Assembly (NCBI RefSeq): GCF_010548305.1
Contig: NZ_JAAGLV010000001.1
Span: forward strand, 310,001-374,000
Length of the DNA: 64,000 nucleotides
Origin: Streptomyces sp. SID13031
GTDB taxonomy: Bacteria; Actinomycetota; Actinomycetes; Propionibacteriales; Kribbellaceae
Reading direction: 5' to 3'
Every line of letters starts with the position of its first letter. Position 1 is the first letter of the stretch. Below the pieces are notes generated by a model. It was not told the origin of the DNA. It saw nothing but the letters and a program-made list of their open reading frames with translations, and ran no database searches. This document shows, piece by piece, positions 45,768 to 53,959 of this stretch. A program made the translations under genes and the position numbers.

Positions 45768-46739
45768 TCAGCGTCGGCCAGTAGCAAGCGGCCGGAGTTG
45801 GGCGTTCAGAGCGGCGCGGGTAAACGAACGCAGCAGCACCGTCTGATCCGAGTATTCGAGGAATCTCGGGCAGGTGTCCTGGCCAACAGACGTGCCTGGG
45901 AGGGTGAAGGTGGCGACTTTCTGGCCGGTGAGAGCGGTGCGGACCACCACCTGGTAGGTCGTTTCGCGAACCGGGAAGACCAGCGGGTCGGAGTGATCGC
46001 TGCAGTTCACTCGCCCGACGGTTGCGCCTGGGACAGCCGTGAGGCACGCAACCAGCTGGACGCGCTTCTTGTCGACCTGATCGTTTGGTGCAGCGTCCCA
46101 CTCCTGCGGCACGAAAGGTTCGACCGTTGCTATGTTCGGCGGAAACGACCGGAAGAGCGCGATCGGATGGGGCGCGTGACCGCGGTACTGCGGGGCCGCC
46201 GGGCTGACCACATAGCGTTGGGGTTTCTCGCACGCCAGCTGGAGAGACGGCGCTTCGAGACCGCTCCTTGGAGCGGCGAGAGGTATGGCCGCTGCGCCTG
46301 GCCGCGCGGTGCAGGGTGACGTGAAGGTCAAATCGACCTGGTCCCCGAAGCGCCGGGTCAGTACGGCCGTGAACCCGTCCGCGGTCCGACCCTGGACAGT
46401 TCGTACATCGTCAGCGGTCTGTTCAGTGACGCTGAAGCCATTGCCGCTCAGCCAGTTCCGGATCGGCTCGAACTGCGGAAGAGCAGTCTCGGTGTTGGTT
46501 GTGAGCGATGCTTGCCAAGTCCGGCCGCCGCCCGGGCAAGTTGTTGCCTCCCAAGGTCCGACCGTCCGCGCCGCCGGGGCCACCTCGTCGGTCACTCGCT
46601 CGAGATCGGCCTTCAGTCGTGCGACGGCGTCCTGCTGCCGAAATTGGGGAGCGGTATCGCTGCCGTCCTTGTCCGGTGCGCAGGAAGGCACCAGCACCAC
46701 GGCCGTGAGGAGCGCAGCAGCCGCTCGAAGACCCGTCAC
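45768..46739 (-). CDS. Putative lipoprotein of unknown function
   Basis: A 323-aa exported protein. The signal peptide (LRAAAALLTAVVLVPSC) ends in a lipobox with Cys at about residue 20, so it is probably a lipoprotein. The mature part has several cysteines (TTCPGGGR, SPCTARPG, LACEKPQ, LVACLTAV, NCSDHSD, DTCPRF), an unusual number that suggests disulfides. It has a proline-poor, beta-rich look; no family is recognised. GTG 46739 has GAGG 8 bases upstream. It is the only full non-recombinase gene between the two recombinase 5' ends. Confidence 0.65.
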   Translation of the reverse strand: MTGLRAAAALLTAVVLVPSCAPDKDGSDTAPQFRQQDAVARLKADLERVTDEVAPAARTVGPWEATTCPGGGRTWQASLTTNTETALPQFEPIRNWLSGNGFSVTEQTADDVRTVQGRTADGFTAVLTRRFGDQVDLTFTSPCTARPGAAAIPLAAPRSGLEAPSLQLACEKPQRYVVSPAAPQYRGHAPHPIALFRSFPPNIATVEPFVPQEWDAAPNDQVDKKRVQLVACLTAVPGATVGRVNCSDHSDPLVFPVRETTYQVVVRTALTGQKVATFTLPGTSVGQDTCPRFLEYSDQTVLLRSFTRAALNAQLRPLATGRR

Positions 46740-46895
46740 TCAACCATCCTCGCACCCCAGGGCAGCAGGTCCTCGGAACGGCCTGAACCGGCCAGGTTTG
46801 CAGTGTTACCCCAGTCGGCACCCCGCTGACGCGCTCCGTAGCCCGCGGTCAATCGGGGTCATTGCTCACTCGTGCCGCCGAGCTAGTGCAGAGAA

Positions 46896-47047
46896 GGTCA
46901 GTTAACTGCACTAACGAGTGTGCTGGGTTGGTTGGACGGGGCGCCGTTCGTGATGATCTGCGGCGTGATTGCTGGGGAGCTTCGTCCGTACGGTGAACTG
47001 TTGGAGGGGCGTGTAGTTCTGCCTCGGATCGGTGCTGTGGTCGCTGG
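46896..47047 (+). pseudogene. 5' fragment of a second, related tyrosine recombinase
   Basis: About 150 bases that encode the counterpart of the first 50 residues of recombinase 1 (MICGVIAGELRPYGELLEG against LICGVVAGEFRSYGELLEG). The start position is TTA instead of TTG, and the frame runs into unrelated sequence after 47047. It is diverged from the left copy, so it came from a related element rather than from a recent duplication. Confidence 0.65.
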
Positions 47048-47114
47048 TGCACACGAACTCCAAGCCGAACGTGCCGTCAGGACACCATCCCTGGCTTATA
47101 TAAGTGGAAGCCGG

Positions 47115-47128
47115 TATGATTCCGGTTC
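47115..47128 (+). promoter_or_regulatory. -10 box and palindromes for a leaderless arsR-type gene
   Basis: TATGAT at 47115-47120 lies 8 bases before the ATG, implying a leaderless mRNA. Just upstream is the 10-bp palindrome CTTATATAAG (47095-47104), and CCGG arms flank the -10 box (47111-47114 and 47122-47125). These could be operator halves for the encoded ArsR-family protein. Confidence 0.5.
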
Positions 47129-47536
47129 ATGCACGCGTTCGACATCCTCGGCGACCCTCGACGCCGGCGCATTCTGGAGCTGCTCGCCGACGGTGAACAG
47201 ACCTCTGGCGCGATCACGGACGTGATCCGGGCCGAGTTCGCAATCTCCCAGCCGGCTGTCTCACAGCATCTGCGCGTGCTGCGTGACAGTGGGTTCGCAT
47301 CGGTGCGGGCTGAGGGCGCTCGCCGGCTCTACTCCGTCGAGCCCGCGCCGCTGAGCGAGGTCGACGCATGGCTGGACCGGTTTGGCCGGTTTTGGGAACA
47401 ACGCCTCGACGCCCTGGAAACCGAGCTGGCCCGGGGCGGGCGCGCAGCTCGGACCCCGGCCGGTGGGGAGCCCACCCCACCAGCCGAGTCCGGCATCGAT
47501 GCGGACAAGGCCGATCCATCAGCGAAGGGAACATGA
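47129..47536 (+). CDS. ArsR-family transcriptional regulator
   Basis: A 135-aa winged helix-turn-helix protein. The ArsR fold is clear (AFDILGDPRRRRILELLADG, then ISQPAVSQHLRVLRDSGFASV). It has no metal-binding Cys cluster, so it is the type paired with SRPBCC/AHSA1 proteins, as found directly downstream. The C-terminal 35 residues are low-complexity. It starts without a leader and ends 1 base before the next gene. It probably represses this three-gene cassette. Confidence 0.88.
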   Translation: MHAFDILGDPRRRRILELLADGEQTSGAITDVIRAEFAISQPAVSQHLRVLRDSGFASVRAEGARRLYSVEPAPLSEVDAWLDRFGRFWEQRLDALETELARGGRAARTPAGGEPTPPAESGIDADKADPSAKGT

Positions 47537-47537
47537 C

Positions 47538-48182
47538 ATGAAAGACGTATTGGACGAACTGGCCGCCGCACGCCGGGCAATGGGCAAGGGCAGCGTGCCC
47601 GCCGGCGACGCGTACACCATCGAGGTGCGGCGGCGATACGTTGCGCAGATCGACGACGTCTGGGATGCCCTTACCAGCCCCGAGCGGCTGCAACGCTGGT
47701 TGAAACCGGTCACCGGGGATCTGCGGCTAGGCGGGAAGTTCGAGTTGGACGGTGGCGAGCACGGCGAGATCCTCCGGTGCGAGCCGCCGCGTCTGCTCAA
47801 GGTGTCCTGGCTCTACGGGCCGGACGCCGACGCTTGGCCCGGCACGAGCGAGGTGGAAGTGCGCCTGGCCCCGGGCCCGACCGGCGACACCGAATTCGAG
47901 CTGATTCACGCAGCGGTCGTCGGGGAGCCCCTCTTCCCGACCTACGGCCCCGGTGCCGGCGGCGTTGGCTGGGATCTGGCTCTCCTCGCCCTGGCCCGGC
48001 TGTTGTCCGATGGCGAGACCGCCAACCACGAGGGGGTCCAGAAGTCGCCCGAAGGACGCGAGTTCATCCGGCGCAGCGCCGCGGCCTGGGGAAAGGCTCA
48101 CCTGGCCGCCGGTGGTGAACCGGAGCACGTCGCGGCCGCAGTCGAGGCCACCACCAAGTTCTACGCACCCGACCCGACCTGA
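47538..48182 (+). CDS. SRPBCC (AHSA1-like) domain protein
   Basis: A 214-aa protein with a START/Bet v 1-type hydrophobic ligand pocket (YTIEVRRRYVAQIDDVWDAL, then ERLQRWLKPVTGDLRLGGKF and LKVSWLY). AHSA1-like proteins next to ArsR regulators are common, but their ligands are mostly unknown. The C-terminus is longer than the simple domain, with a helical region containing WDLALLALARLL. ATG 47538 follows the ArsR stop by 1 base. Confidence 0.85.
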   Translation: MKDVLDELAAARRAMGKGSVPAGDAYTIEVRRRYVAQIDDVWDALTSPERLQRWLKPVTGDLRLGGKFELDGGEHGEILRCEPPRLLKVSWLYGPDADAWPGTSEVEVRLAPGPTGDTEFELIHAAVVGEPLFPTYGPGAGGVGWDLALLALARLLSDGETANHEGVQKSPEGREFIRRSAAAWGKAHLAAGGEPEHVAAAVEATTKFYAPDPT

Positions 48183-48230
48183 CGAGCGGCGCAACCGCAT
48201 GTTGTCCCACTCCTAGAAGGAATCCGCGCC

Positions 48231-48721
48231 ATGAAGTACACCAACTCGATCGAGATCGCCCTGCCGCGGGAGAGGGTGGCCCAGCTGCTCGCCGACCCGG
48301 CACACCTACCGAAGTGGCTGCGGGGCCTGGTACTGCACGAGCCGCTGAGTGGGATACACGGGCAGCTCGGTACCAAGTCGCGGGTCGTGATGCAGTCTGG
48401 GCAGCGGAAGATCGAACTCACCGAAACGATCACCCGCCGGGAGCCGGCAGACCTGCACGGGATCCCCAAGGGATCGTCGTTCACTTCGACCGCGAGATCG
48501 TCGGCGCAGGCATCTGGAGCGTCGCCCGCGATCGGCTGACCGAAGCCAATCCGGACACGACGCTTTGGGAGACCGAGAGCGAGTACCGGTTCAGCGGTCT
48601 GCTGATGCGACTTGTGGGGCTACTCATGCCCAGCACCTTCCACAAGCAGTCGCAACAGCACATGCAGGATTTCAAGGCGTTCGCCGAACAGGGGAAGGAC
48701 GTCCGCGAAGGGAAAAACTGA
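48231..48721 (+). pseudogene. Second SRPBCC gene, split by a frameshift
   Basis: From ATG 48231 (AGAAGG about 10 bases upstream) the frame encodes a polyketide-cyclase-like SRPBCC start (YTNSIEIALPRERVAQLLAD). Near 48465-48475, in a C-rich/A/G-run area, coding moves to another frame that continues naturally with VVHFDREIVGAGIWSVA to LLMPSTFHKQSQQHM and a stop at 48721. A one-base change would restore about 160 residues. It is either a recent mutation or a sequencing error. Confidence 0.75.
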
Positions 48722-49008
48722 TCTGCAATCAGCAACGAAATCTCCGACGGACGCGATCGCGGGCTCCCCTTCCGGGCGCCTTCACGACACAGGTCGGAGC
48801 TGATCCTCGGGTCTCTACGTCCGCCCCAGCCTCTACGTCCGCAGCTCCACCACGATGGTTGCCAACTGCCATCCAGTGCTGCTCACGAAGTGTAACTAGG
48901 ACGCAGAAGGTGTCCTCAGAGGTCCACGCATACCCTACTGGATCGCCTTGAGAGTAAGAGAGTTCGGACTACTGCGCGATTTGCAACCCGTGCCAACTCA
49001 GCGTAATG
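48722..49008. other. Non-coding gap before the SOS-controlled gene
   Basis: About 290 bases with no supported gene. A short direct repeat, TCTACGTCCGC, occurs twice near 48815-48842. The right end carries the promoter described next. Confidence 0.4.
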
Positions 49009-49024
49009 TCGAACACATGTTCGA
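48981..49024 (+). promoter_or_regulatory. Leaderless promoter with a perfect LexA (SOS) box over the start codon
   Basis: TTGCAA at 48981-48986, a 17-bp spacer and TAATGT at 49004-49009 form a promoter whose -10 box ends 7 bases before ATG 49017. TCGAACACATGTTCGA at 49009-49024 exactly fits the actinobacterial LexA box TCGAAC-N4-GTTCGA. It overlaps the -10 box and contains the start codon, so LexA should block transcription until DNA damage. Confidence 0.8.
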
Positions 49025-50840
49025 GTCGCTTGATGTCAGTGAGTACACGGCCCGGGAGACGCTGTCCTCGGTCGGCGAACTGCACGTCCAGCGCAACTGG
49101 ATCGATGTCGAGATCCTGCGCCATGCCCTGCACTTCGCCGACCTCCACCCGGGCACGGCCACTGTCTCCGATCACGAACTGGTTCCCGGCGGCGAACAGA
49201 GCCGGGTCTACGGCGGCTCCGGCTGCCCGAGCGTCGCCGAATTCGCCGTCGCCGAGTTCGGTGTGATGATCGGCCGCTCCACCGCCTCGGCCGCCAAATA
49301 CATGGGCCAGGCCCTCGCGTTGCGCCACCGGCTCCCGAGGATCTGGGCCCAGGTCGATTCAGGCCACGCCACTGCGTGGAAGGCGTGCAATATCGCGACG
49401 GCCTGCATGGACCTGTCCGAAGAAGCCGCCGGTCTGGTCGACCGCCGCGTCGCGGACATCGTCGACACGCTGAGCCCGCTGCGCCTGCACAACATCGTCA
49501 AGGCCGCCCTGTGGGAAGCAGACCCGGTCACCGCCCGCGCCCAGGCGGAGGAGAAGGCCCGCGAACGCGGAGTCTGGGTCGGCCGCACCGACAACCACGG
49601 CACCACCACGCTATTCATCAAAGCTCCCACCGGCACTGTCGTCCGCATTGAAGCCACCATCAACCAGATCGCCAACGCCCTCGCCGCGCTCGGCGACACC
49701 TCCCCGATCCACGAACGCCGAGTCCGAGCCCTCGACATCCTCGCCGATCCCGCCCTAGCCACCGAACTCCTCCACCTCACCCACCACCTCACCACTCACG
49801 AACCCACCACCCCTTCCACCGCCAACGAGCCGACCGCTCCCGCGACGCCCGTCTCGCCGGTTGTTGTCGAGCCGACCGCTCCCGCGATCTCCACCCCGCC
49901 CGCTGGGCCTGCCTCACCCACCGCACCTGCTACTGCCTCGCCCGACGCCAACGCCGACGCGGATGTCGATGCGTCCGGCCCACCTGCTACGCCTGGCCCG
50001 CCCGACGCGCCCGACGCGCCCGACGCGCCCGACGCGCCCGCGCCGAATGCGCTCGCGCCTCCCGCGGCCTCGCCCGGTGAACCAGTCGACGTGCCGTCTG
50101 CGACGCCTTCAGCAGCTACAGCGACGCAGGAGCTGCAGCCAGACTCGCAAGCGGATTCGCCGGTGGAGCGCTGGCCGTGGGACGCGGCGACTGATACCAG
50201 CGAGCCTCACGCATCCAGCGAGTCCGACCTGTCCGGCGAGCCCGGCGAGCCCAGCGAGCCCGGCGAGTCTGGGGCGTCCGGTCTGGACAGTGCGGCGCGG
50301 CGGGAGTTGATCGGGAAGCTGGCCGGCCTCAAGTCGGCAGGGCGGCGGCAGGGCAACGGCACGATGCTCTATCTGCACCTCACCGACGAGACGCTGTTCT
50401 CCGGTGAGGGTGTCGCCCGTATCGAGGGATTCGGTCCGGTGCTGGTGACCCGGCTGGAAGAACTGATCGGCCACGGCCAGGTGATCGTGAAGCCGGTCAT
50501 CGACCTCAAGGAACGGCTGGCCGTTGACGCCTATGAGATCCCGCAGCGGATCCGGGAACGCATCAAGCTCCGGTACCCCGCCGAACAGTTCGTCTACGGC
50601 ACCGGTGACAGCAGCCGCGCCGTCGATCTCGACCACATCGAACCGTTCAGACCGGACGGTCCACGAGAACAATCGAATACCGACAACCTCATTCCGCTGC
50701 GGCGATTCAGCCACCGGATGAAGACGCACGGCGGCTGGCGGGTACGCCGCCTGAACGACGACGCCCTCGAATGGACCACCCGCTACGGCTTCAAGTTCAT
50801 CGTCGACCACCGCGGAACCCGCCCAGCCGACCGGCCGTGA
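49017..50840 (+). CDS. DUF222 / HNH endonuclease-domain protein (13E12-repeat type), SOS-controlled
   Basis: A 607-aa protein. The DUF222 region (about 1-240) is helical (SVAEFAVAEFGVMIGRSTASAAKYM, here named by its first and last parts). A long Pro/Ala/Thr/Asp-rich linker (about 255-420) contains a (PDA)n tract and GEP repeats. The C-terminal HNH domain has AVDLDHIEPFRPDG and NTDNLIPLRRFSHRMKTHGG. The family is abundant in actinobacteria (mycobacterial 13E12 repeats), sits in mobile DNA, and some mycobacterial members are in the LexA regulon. ATG 49017 is set by the promoter and leaderless start. A nuclease role is likely but unproven. Confidence 0.85.
   Translation: MFESLDVSEYTARETLSSVGELHVQRNWIDVEILRHALHFADLHPGTATVSDHELVPGGEQSRVYGGSGCPSVAEFAVAEFGVMIGRSTASAAKYMGQALALRHRLPRIWAQVDSGHATAWKACNIATACMDLSEEAAGLVDRRVADIVDTLSPLRLHNIVKAALWEADPVTARAQAEEKARERGVWVGRTDNHGTTTLFIKAPTGTVVRIEATINQIANALAALGDTSPIHERRVRALDILADPALATELLHLTHHLTTHEPTTPSTANEPTAPATPVSPVVVEPTAPAISTPPAGPASPTAPATASPDANADADVDASGPPATPGPPDAPDAPDAPDAPAPNALAPPAASPGEPVDVPSATPSAATATQELQPDSQADSPVERWPWDAATDTSEPHASSESDLSGEPGEPSEPGESGASGLDSAARRELIGKLAGLKSAGRRQGNGTMLYLHLTDETLFSGEGVARIEGFGPVLVTRLEELIGHGQVIVKPVIDLKERLAVDAYEIPQRIRERIKLRYPAEQFVYGTGDSSRAVDLDHIEPFRPDGPREQSNTDNLIPLRRFSHRMKTHGGWRVRRLNDDALEWTTRYGFKFIVDHRGTRPADRP
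49998..50042 (+). repeat. 9-bp tandem repeat in the DUF222-HNH linker
   Basis: About 4.5 copies of CCCGACGCG encode a run of Pro-Asp-Ala triplets in the linker between the DUF222 and HNH parts. Slippage would change linker length in frame. Confidence 0.75.
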
Positions 50841-51060
50841 ACGGACAGCCGGGGAGCCGGACAGCCGGGGAGCTTCTTCCCCTCCACCGAGACCAGCGAG
50901 CGAGCAGTGTTCAGTGCTGTTTGGTCGAGTGGACGGGGACGCGAAGAAGGCCCGTCAGCTGATCCTGGTCGACTGGCGGCAACTGTGCCGATGAAAGTTC
51001 TCGGTCAGAGCGGACTTCTCGGCGGACCGCAGTCGCTCCCGCAAGTCCCGGTCCGAGCTG

Positions 51061-51092
51061 CCCCGCTGCCCCGCTGCCCCGCTGCCCCGCTG
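51061..51092 (+). repeat. 8-bp tandem repeat (CCCCGCTG)x4 in a 272-base gap
   Basis: Four exact copies of CCCCGCTG, 21 bases beyond the stop of the leftward HelD gene. The gap (50841-51112) between the DUF222 gene and the HelD gene also holds a twice-repeated CGGACAGCCGGGGAG near 50845-50872. No gene is seen in the gap. Confidence 0.75.
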
Positions 51093-51112
51093 ACCCGCGC
51101 AGTCTCGGGACC

Positions 51113-53254
51113 TCAGGTGCCGGTTCTGTCCAGTTCGGGCGGCAGGTCGCGGGAGTGCAGGACTTCCAGCCGGGACACCGCCCGGGTCAGCACGACATAG
51201 AGCCGGTTGAGGCCACGGGACTCGGCCTCGACGATCGCGGCGGGCTCGATCACGATCACGTGGTCGTACTCCAGACCCTTCGCGATCGTCGCCGGCACGA
51301 CCGCGACCCGGCCGTCGCCATCCGCCTCGATCGTGTCGATGCCGTCCAGGTGCAGCGCGCGGCGGAGATCGTCGGTCGCGTCGTCGGCAGCGATGACGCC
51401 GATCGAGCCTTCCTCCTTCAAAGCAGCCCGTACCGCGTCCGTGCACGCTCTGGCGAGATCGGCCGTCCGCTGGACCGTCAACCGGCCGTCGGAGCGGAAC
51501 GATCTGGTCGGGGGGACGTCGACGCCGAGCCCGTCGAGGAGGCGGTTGGCCAGCTCGACGACGGCGGCGGGGACCCGGTAGCCGGTGGTCAGGGCGATCA
51601 CCTGGCTGTCGGGCTTGCCGAGATGGCCGAGTTGCTCCGGCCAGTCGCGCGCGGCCCAGGGCGTCGTACCTTGTGCGAGGTCGCCGAGCACGGTGATCGA
51701 GCCGTGTTCGCTGCGGCGGGCGATCGCTCGGCATTGCATGGGGGAGAGGTCCTGGGCTTCGTCGATGATCACGTGGCCGTAGGTCTGACCGCGCTCGAGG
51801 AGAGCGCTCGCTTCGTCCAGCAGGACTGCGTCGGCGGCTGTCCAGAGAGCGCTCTTCGCCCGCGGTTTGTGATGGGGCCTGGCCCGTTTCCAGCTGATGG
51901 CTGCTTGTTCGTCCTCGGTGAGGAGTTGGTCGGCGGCTGCGGCGAGCGCGGTGCGGTCGCTCAGGAGTTCGGCGAGCAGTTCGTCGACTTTGACGGCCGG
52001 CCAGACCGCGTCGACTGCTGGGCTCACCGCGCGGCCCATCTTGCGGAGCCAGTTGCCGTTGCAGTTCTGCCCGCGGGCCTCGGCTTGTCGCTGCAGGGCG
52101 GCGACCAGGCGGGAGATCACGCGCTCCCGGCCGAGCAGATACGCCGTCGCCTCCTGCTGTGCGTCGTCGACCATCTGCTCGAACCCGCACTGGTTCACCC
52201 GCCACCGATACGACGAGTCCGGTACGACGACCGCGTCGGCGGGCGGGCGAATCCGGTCGTAGAGCGCTCTCCGGAGCACCTCGGCCATCCGCGCATCGTG
52301 CTTCACCCGCGCCGCCGCAGGCTCGTCCGTACTGCGAATCGGGTGCTGCTCGCCGGTCAGCAGCTCTTCGATCGTCGTCTGCTCGACGTCCACCTCGCCG
52401 AGCGTGGGAAGTACTGCGGAGATGTAGTGCAGGAAGGCCCGGTTGGGCCCGAGCACCAGGACCCCGTTGCGCTGCAGCCGCGCACGATGCACATACAACA
52501 GATGCGCCGCCCGATGCAGCCCGACCGCGGTCTTCCCGGTCCCCGGAGCCCCTTGCACACAAAGCGATTCGTCCAGCTCGGCCCTGACCAGCAGGTCCTG
52601 CTCCGGCTGAATCGTCGCCACGATATCCCGCATCGGCCCCACCCGAGGCCGCTCGATCTCCGCCCGCAAAATCCCCACGAGCCCCCCACCCACCCCACCT
52701 TCCGTACCCACACGGTGGTCCGCGCCCGGCGTTCCCACTCCACCGTTCGAGCCCACTCCACCGTCCGCGCTAGGCGCGCCCACCCCGCCTTCCGTGGCCG
52801 CAGGGTGTGGGGGGTGGGTGAGGTGTTCGTCTTCGTAGCCGGTGAGGGTTTCTGTGGACCAGCCGAAGCGGCGGCGGGTGGTGATACCGCGGGGGTCTGT
52901 CGGGCTCGCGCGGTAGAAGGAGGTCGAGACCGGGGCTCGCCAGTCGATGACCAGGGGTGGGCGGCCGATGGCATCTGAGATGTGTCGTCGGCCCAGGTAG
53001 TAGGTCTGGTTGCTGTGCTCGCCGGCGGTTTCGTCCGTGCCGTAGCCGATCAGACCGAAGAACGGCGGTCCGGTGCCTTCGTCGCCGAGCTCCTGGGCGA
53101 GGCTCTTCAGGTAGTAGCCGAGGCGCTCGGCCGTGTACCGGTCGCCCCAGGTCAGCTCACCGACGACCACGTTCTCACGGGCGCCCGTGATCATCGCCTG
53201 CAGCGCGACGCGGCAGCGCTCGGCGTACTCGCGTTCCTCGTCCAGTCCTCGCAT
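51113..53254 (-). CDS. HelD-like RNA polymerase-associated SF1 ATPase
   Basis: A 713-aa superfamily 1 motor of the HelD/HelR class, which removes stalled RNA polymerase from DNA and in some actinobacteria protects against rifampicin. The N-terminal arm is helical (about 1-60), followed by LVIDWRAPVSTSFYR. Walker A is GAPGTGKTAVGLHRAAHLLY and Walker B is VIIDEAQDLSPMQCRAI; TTGYRVPAAVVE and RLYVVLTRAVSRLEVLH mark domain 2A. Between the arm and the motor is a Gly-rich insertion with five GGVG units (about 156-191). ATG 53254 is preferred to GTG 53263, which lies in the ribosome site. It is divergent from a TetR gene. Confidence 0.85.
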   Translation of the reverse strand: MRGLDEEREYAERCRVALQAMITGARENVVVGELTWGDRYTAERLGYYLKSLAQELGDEGTGPPFFGLIGYGTDETAGEHSNQTYYLGRRHISDAIGRPPLVIDWRAPVSTSFYRASPTDPRGITTRRRFGWSTETLTGYEDEHLTHPPHPAATEGGVGAPSADGGVGSNGGVGTPGADHRVGTEGGVGGGLVGILRAEIERPRVGPMRDIVATIQPEQDLLVRAELDESLCVQGAPGTGKTAVGLHRAAHLLYVHRARLQRNGVLVLGPNRAFLHYISAVLPTLGEVDVEQTTIEELLTGEQHPIRSTDEPAAARVKHDARMAEVLRRALYDRIRPPADAVVVPDSSYRWRVNQCGFEQMVDDAQQEATAYLLGRERVISRLVAALQRQAEARGQNCNGNWLRKMGRAVSPAVDAVWPAVKVDELLAELLSDRTALAAAADQLLTEDEQAAISWKRARPHHKPRAKSALWTAADAVLLDEASALLERGQTYGHVIIDEAQDLSPMQCRAIARRSEHGSITVLGDLAQGTTPWAARDWPEQLGHLGKPDSQVIALTTGYRVPAAVVELANRLLDGLGVDVPPTRSFRSDGRLTVQRTADLARACTDAVRAALKEEGSIGVIAADDATDDLRRALHLDGIDTIEADGDGRVAVVPATIAKGLEYDHVIVIEPAAIVEAESRGLNRLYVVLTRAVSRLEVLHSRDLPPELDRTGT

Positions 53255-53276
53255 CCACCCCACCGATTCAGAAAAG

Positions 53277-53306
53277 TTAACTCGGTTAATTGTTTGACCA
53301 GGTTAA
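53277..53306 (+). promoter_or_regulatory. Two matched TetR-type operators in the helD/tetR divergent promoter
   Basis: TTAAC-TCG-GTTAA at 53277-53289 and TTGAC-CAG-GTTAA at 53294-53306 share the same 5-3-5 pattern, 17 bp centre to centre. The second overlaps a -35-like TTGACC (53294-53299); TATCGT at 53315-53320 lies 6 bases before the tetR ATG. The TetR protein probably controls itself and perhaps helD. Confidence 0.6.
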
Positions 53307-53326
53307 CACTTTGCTATCGTCGGTGC

Positions 53327-53959
53327 ATGGCCGGACTGCGGGACCGTAAGAAGCGGCAGACCCACGACGCGCTCTCCCAGGCGGCGATCGAGTTGTTCCT
53401 GGAGCGTGGGTTCGACGAGGTGTCGGTGGCGGACATCGCGGCGGCCGCGGACGTCTCCAAGCCGACGCTGTTCAAGTACTTCGCCACCAAGCAGGACCTC
53501 GCGGTGCACCGCTTCGCCGACCACGCCGGCGAAGCCGCCCGCGTCGCCTCCGCGGCCCGCGCCGCGGCGGCCGGCCCAGCCAGCCTGGCCGGCCCGGTTG
53601 ACGTGGCTGGTGCGGTGGCGGCGTTGCGGGAGCACTTTGTCGATGGGCTTAGGCGCCGGGACCCGGTTACCGGGCTCAACGACACCCCAGGTGTGCTCGC
53701 CTACCACCGCCTCGTCTTCACCACTCCGGCTCTGGCGACCCGGGTGCACCAATTCATCGCGGCCGACCAGGCAGCCCTGGCGGATGTATTGGGCAACGGC
53801 CTCGCCGGGGAGCTGGCCGCCGCCGACCTGATCTCGACCCAGCAGGTGCTGTCCCGCCGCAACTGGGCCGCTCTGAGCGCTGGGATCACCGCCGACACGC
53901 AGTACCGGACGGCGGTCGCCGAGGCCAAGCAGGCCTACGGCCGCCTGATCCGTCCTTGA
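53327..53959 (+). CDS. TetR-family transcriptional regulator
   Basis: A 210-aa repressor. The N-terminal helix-turn-helix is typical (LSQAAIELFLERGFDEVSVAD, shown here in part, then AADVSKPTLFKYFATKQDL). The C-terminal ligand domain is Ala-rich and matches the actinobacterial MftR-like C-terminal type loosely. ATG 53327 is close to the likely transcription start, so the mRNA is probably leaderless. It sits at the right end of the island, just before aroQ, divergent from the HelD gene. Confidence 0.9.
   Translation: MAGLRDRKKRQTHDALSQAAIELFLERGFDEVSVADIAAAADVSKPTLFKYFATKQDLAVHRFADHAGEAARVASAARAAAAGPASLAGPVDVAGAVAALREHFVDGLRRRDPVTGLNDTPGVLAYHRLVFTTPALATRVHQFIAADQAALADVLGNGLAGELAAADLISTQQVLSRRNWAALSAGITADTQYRTAVAEAKQAYGRLIRP

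Noticed and set aside
42378..46915. Attachment-site pair (attL/attR) flanking a 4.5-kb element
   Set aside because: The shared 20 bases are the beginning of two homologous recombinase genes and the similarity continues for 130 bases of coding sequence, so gene homology explains it without invoking att sites.
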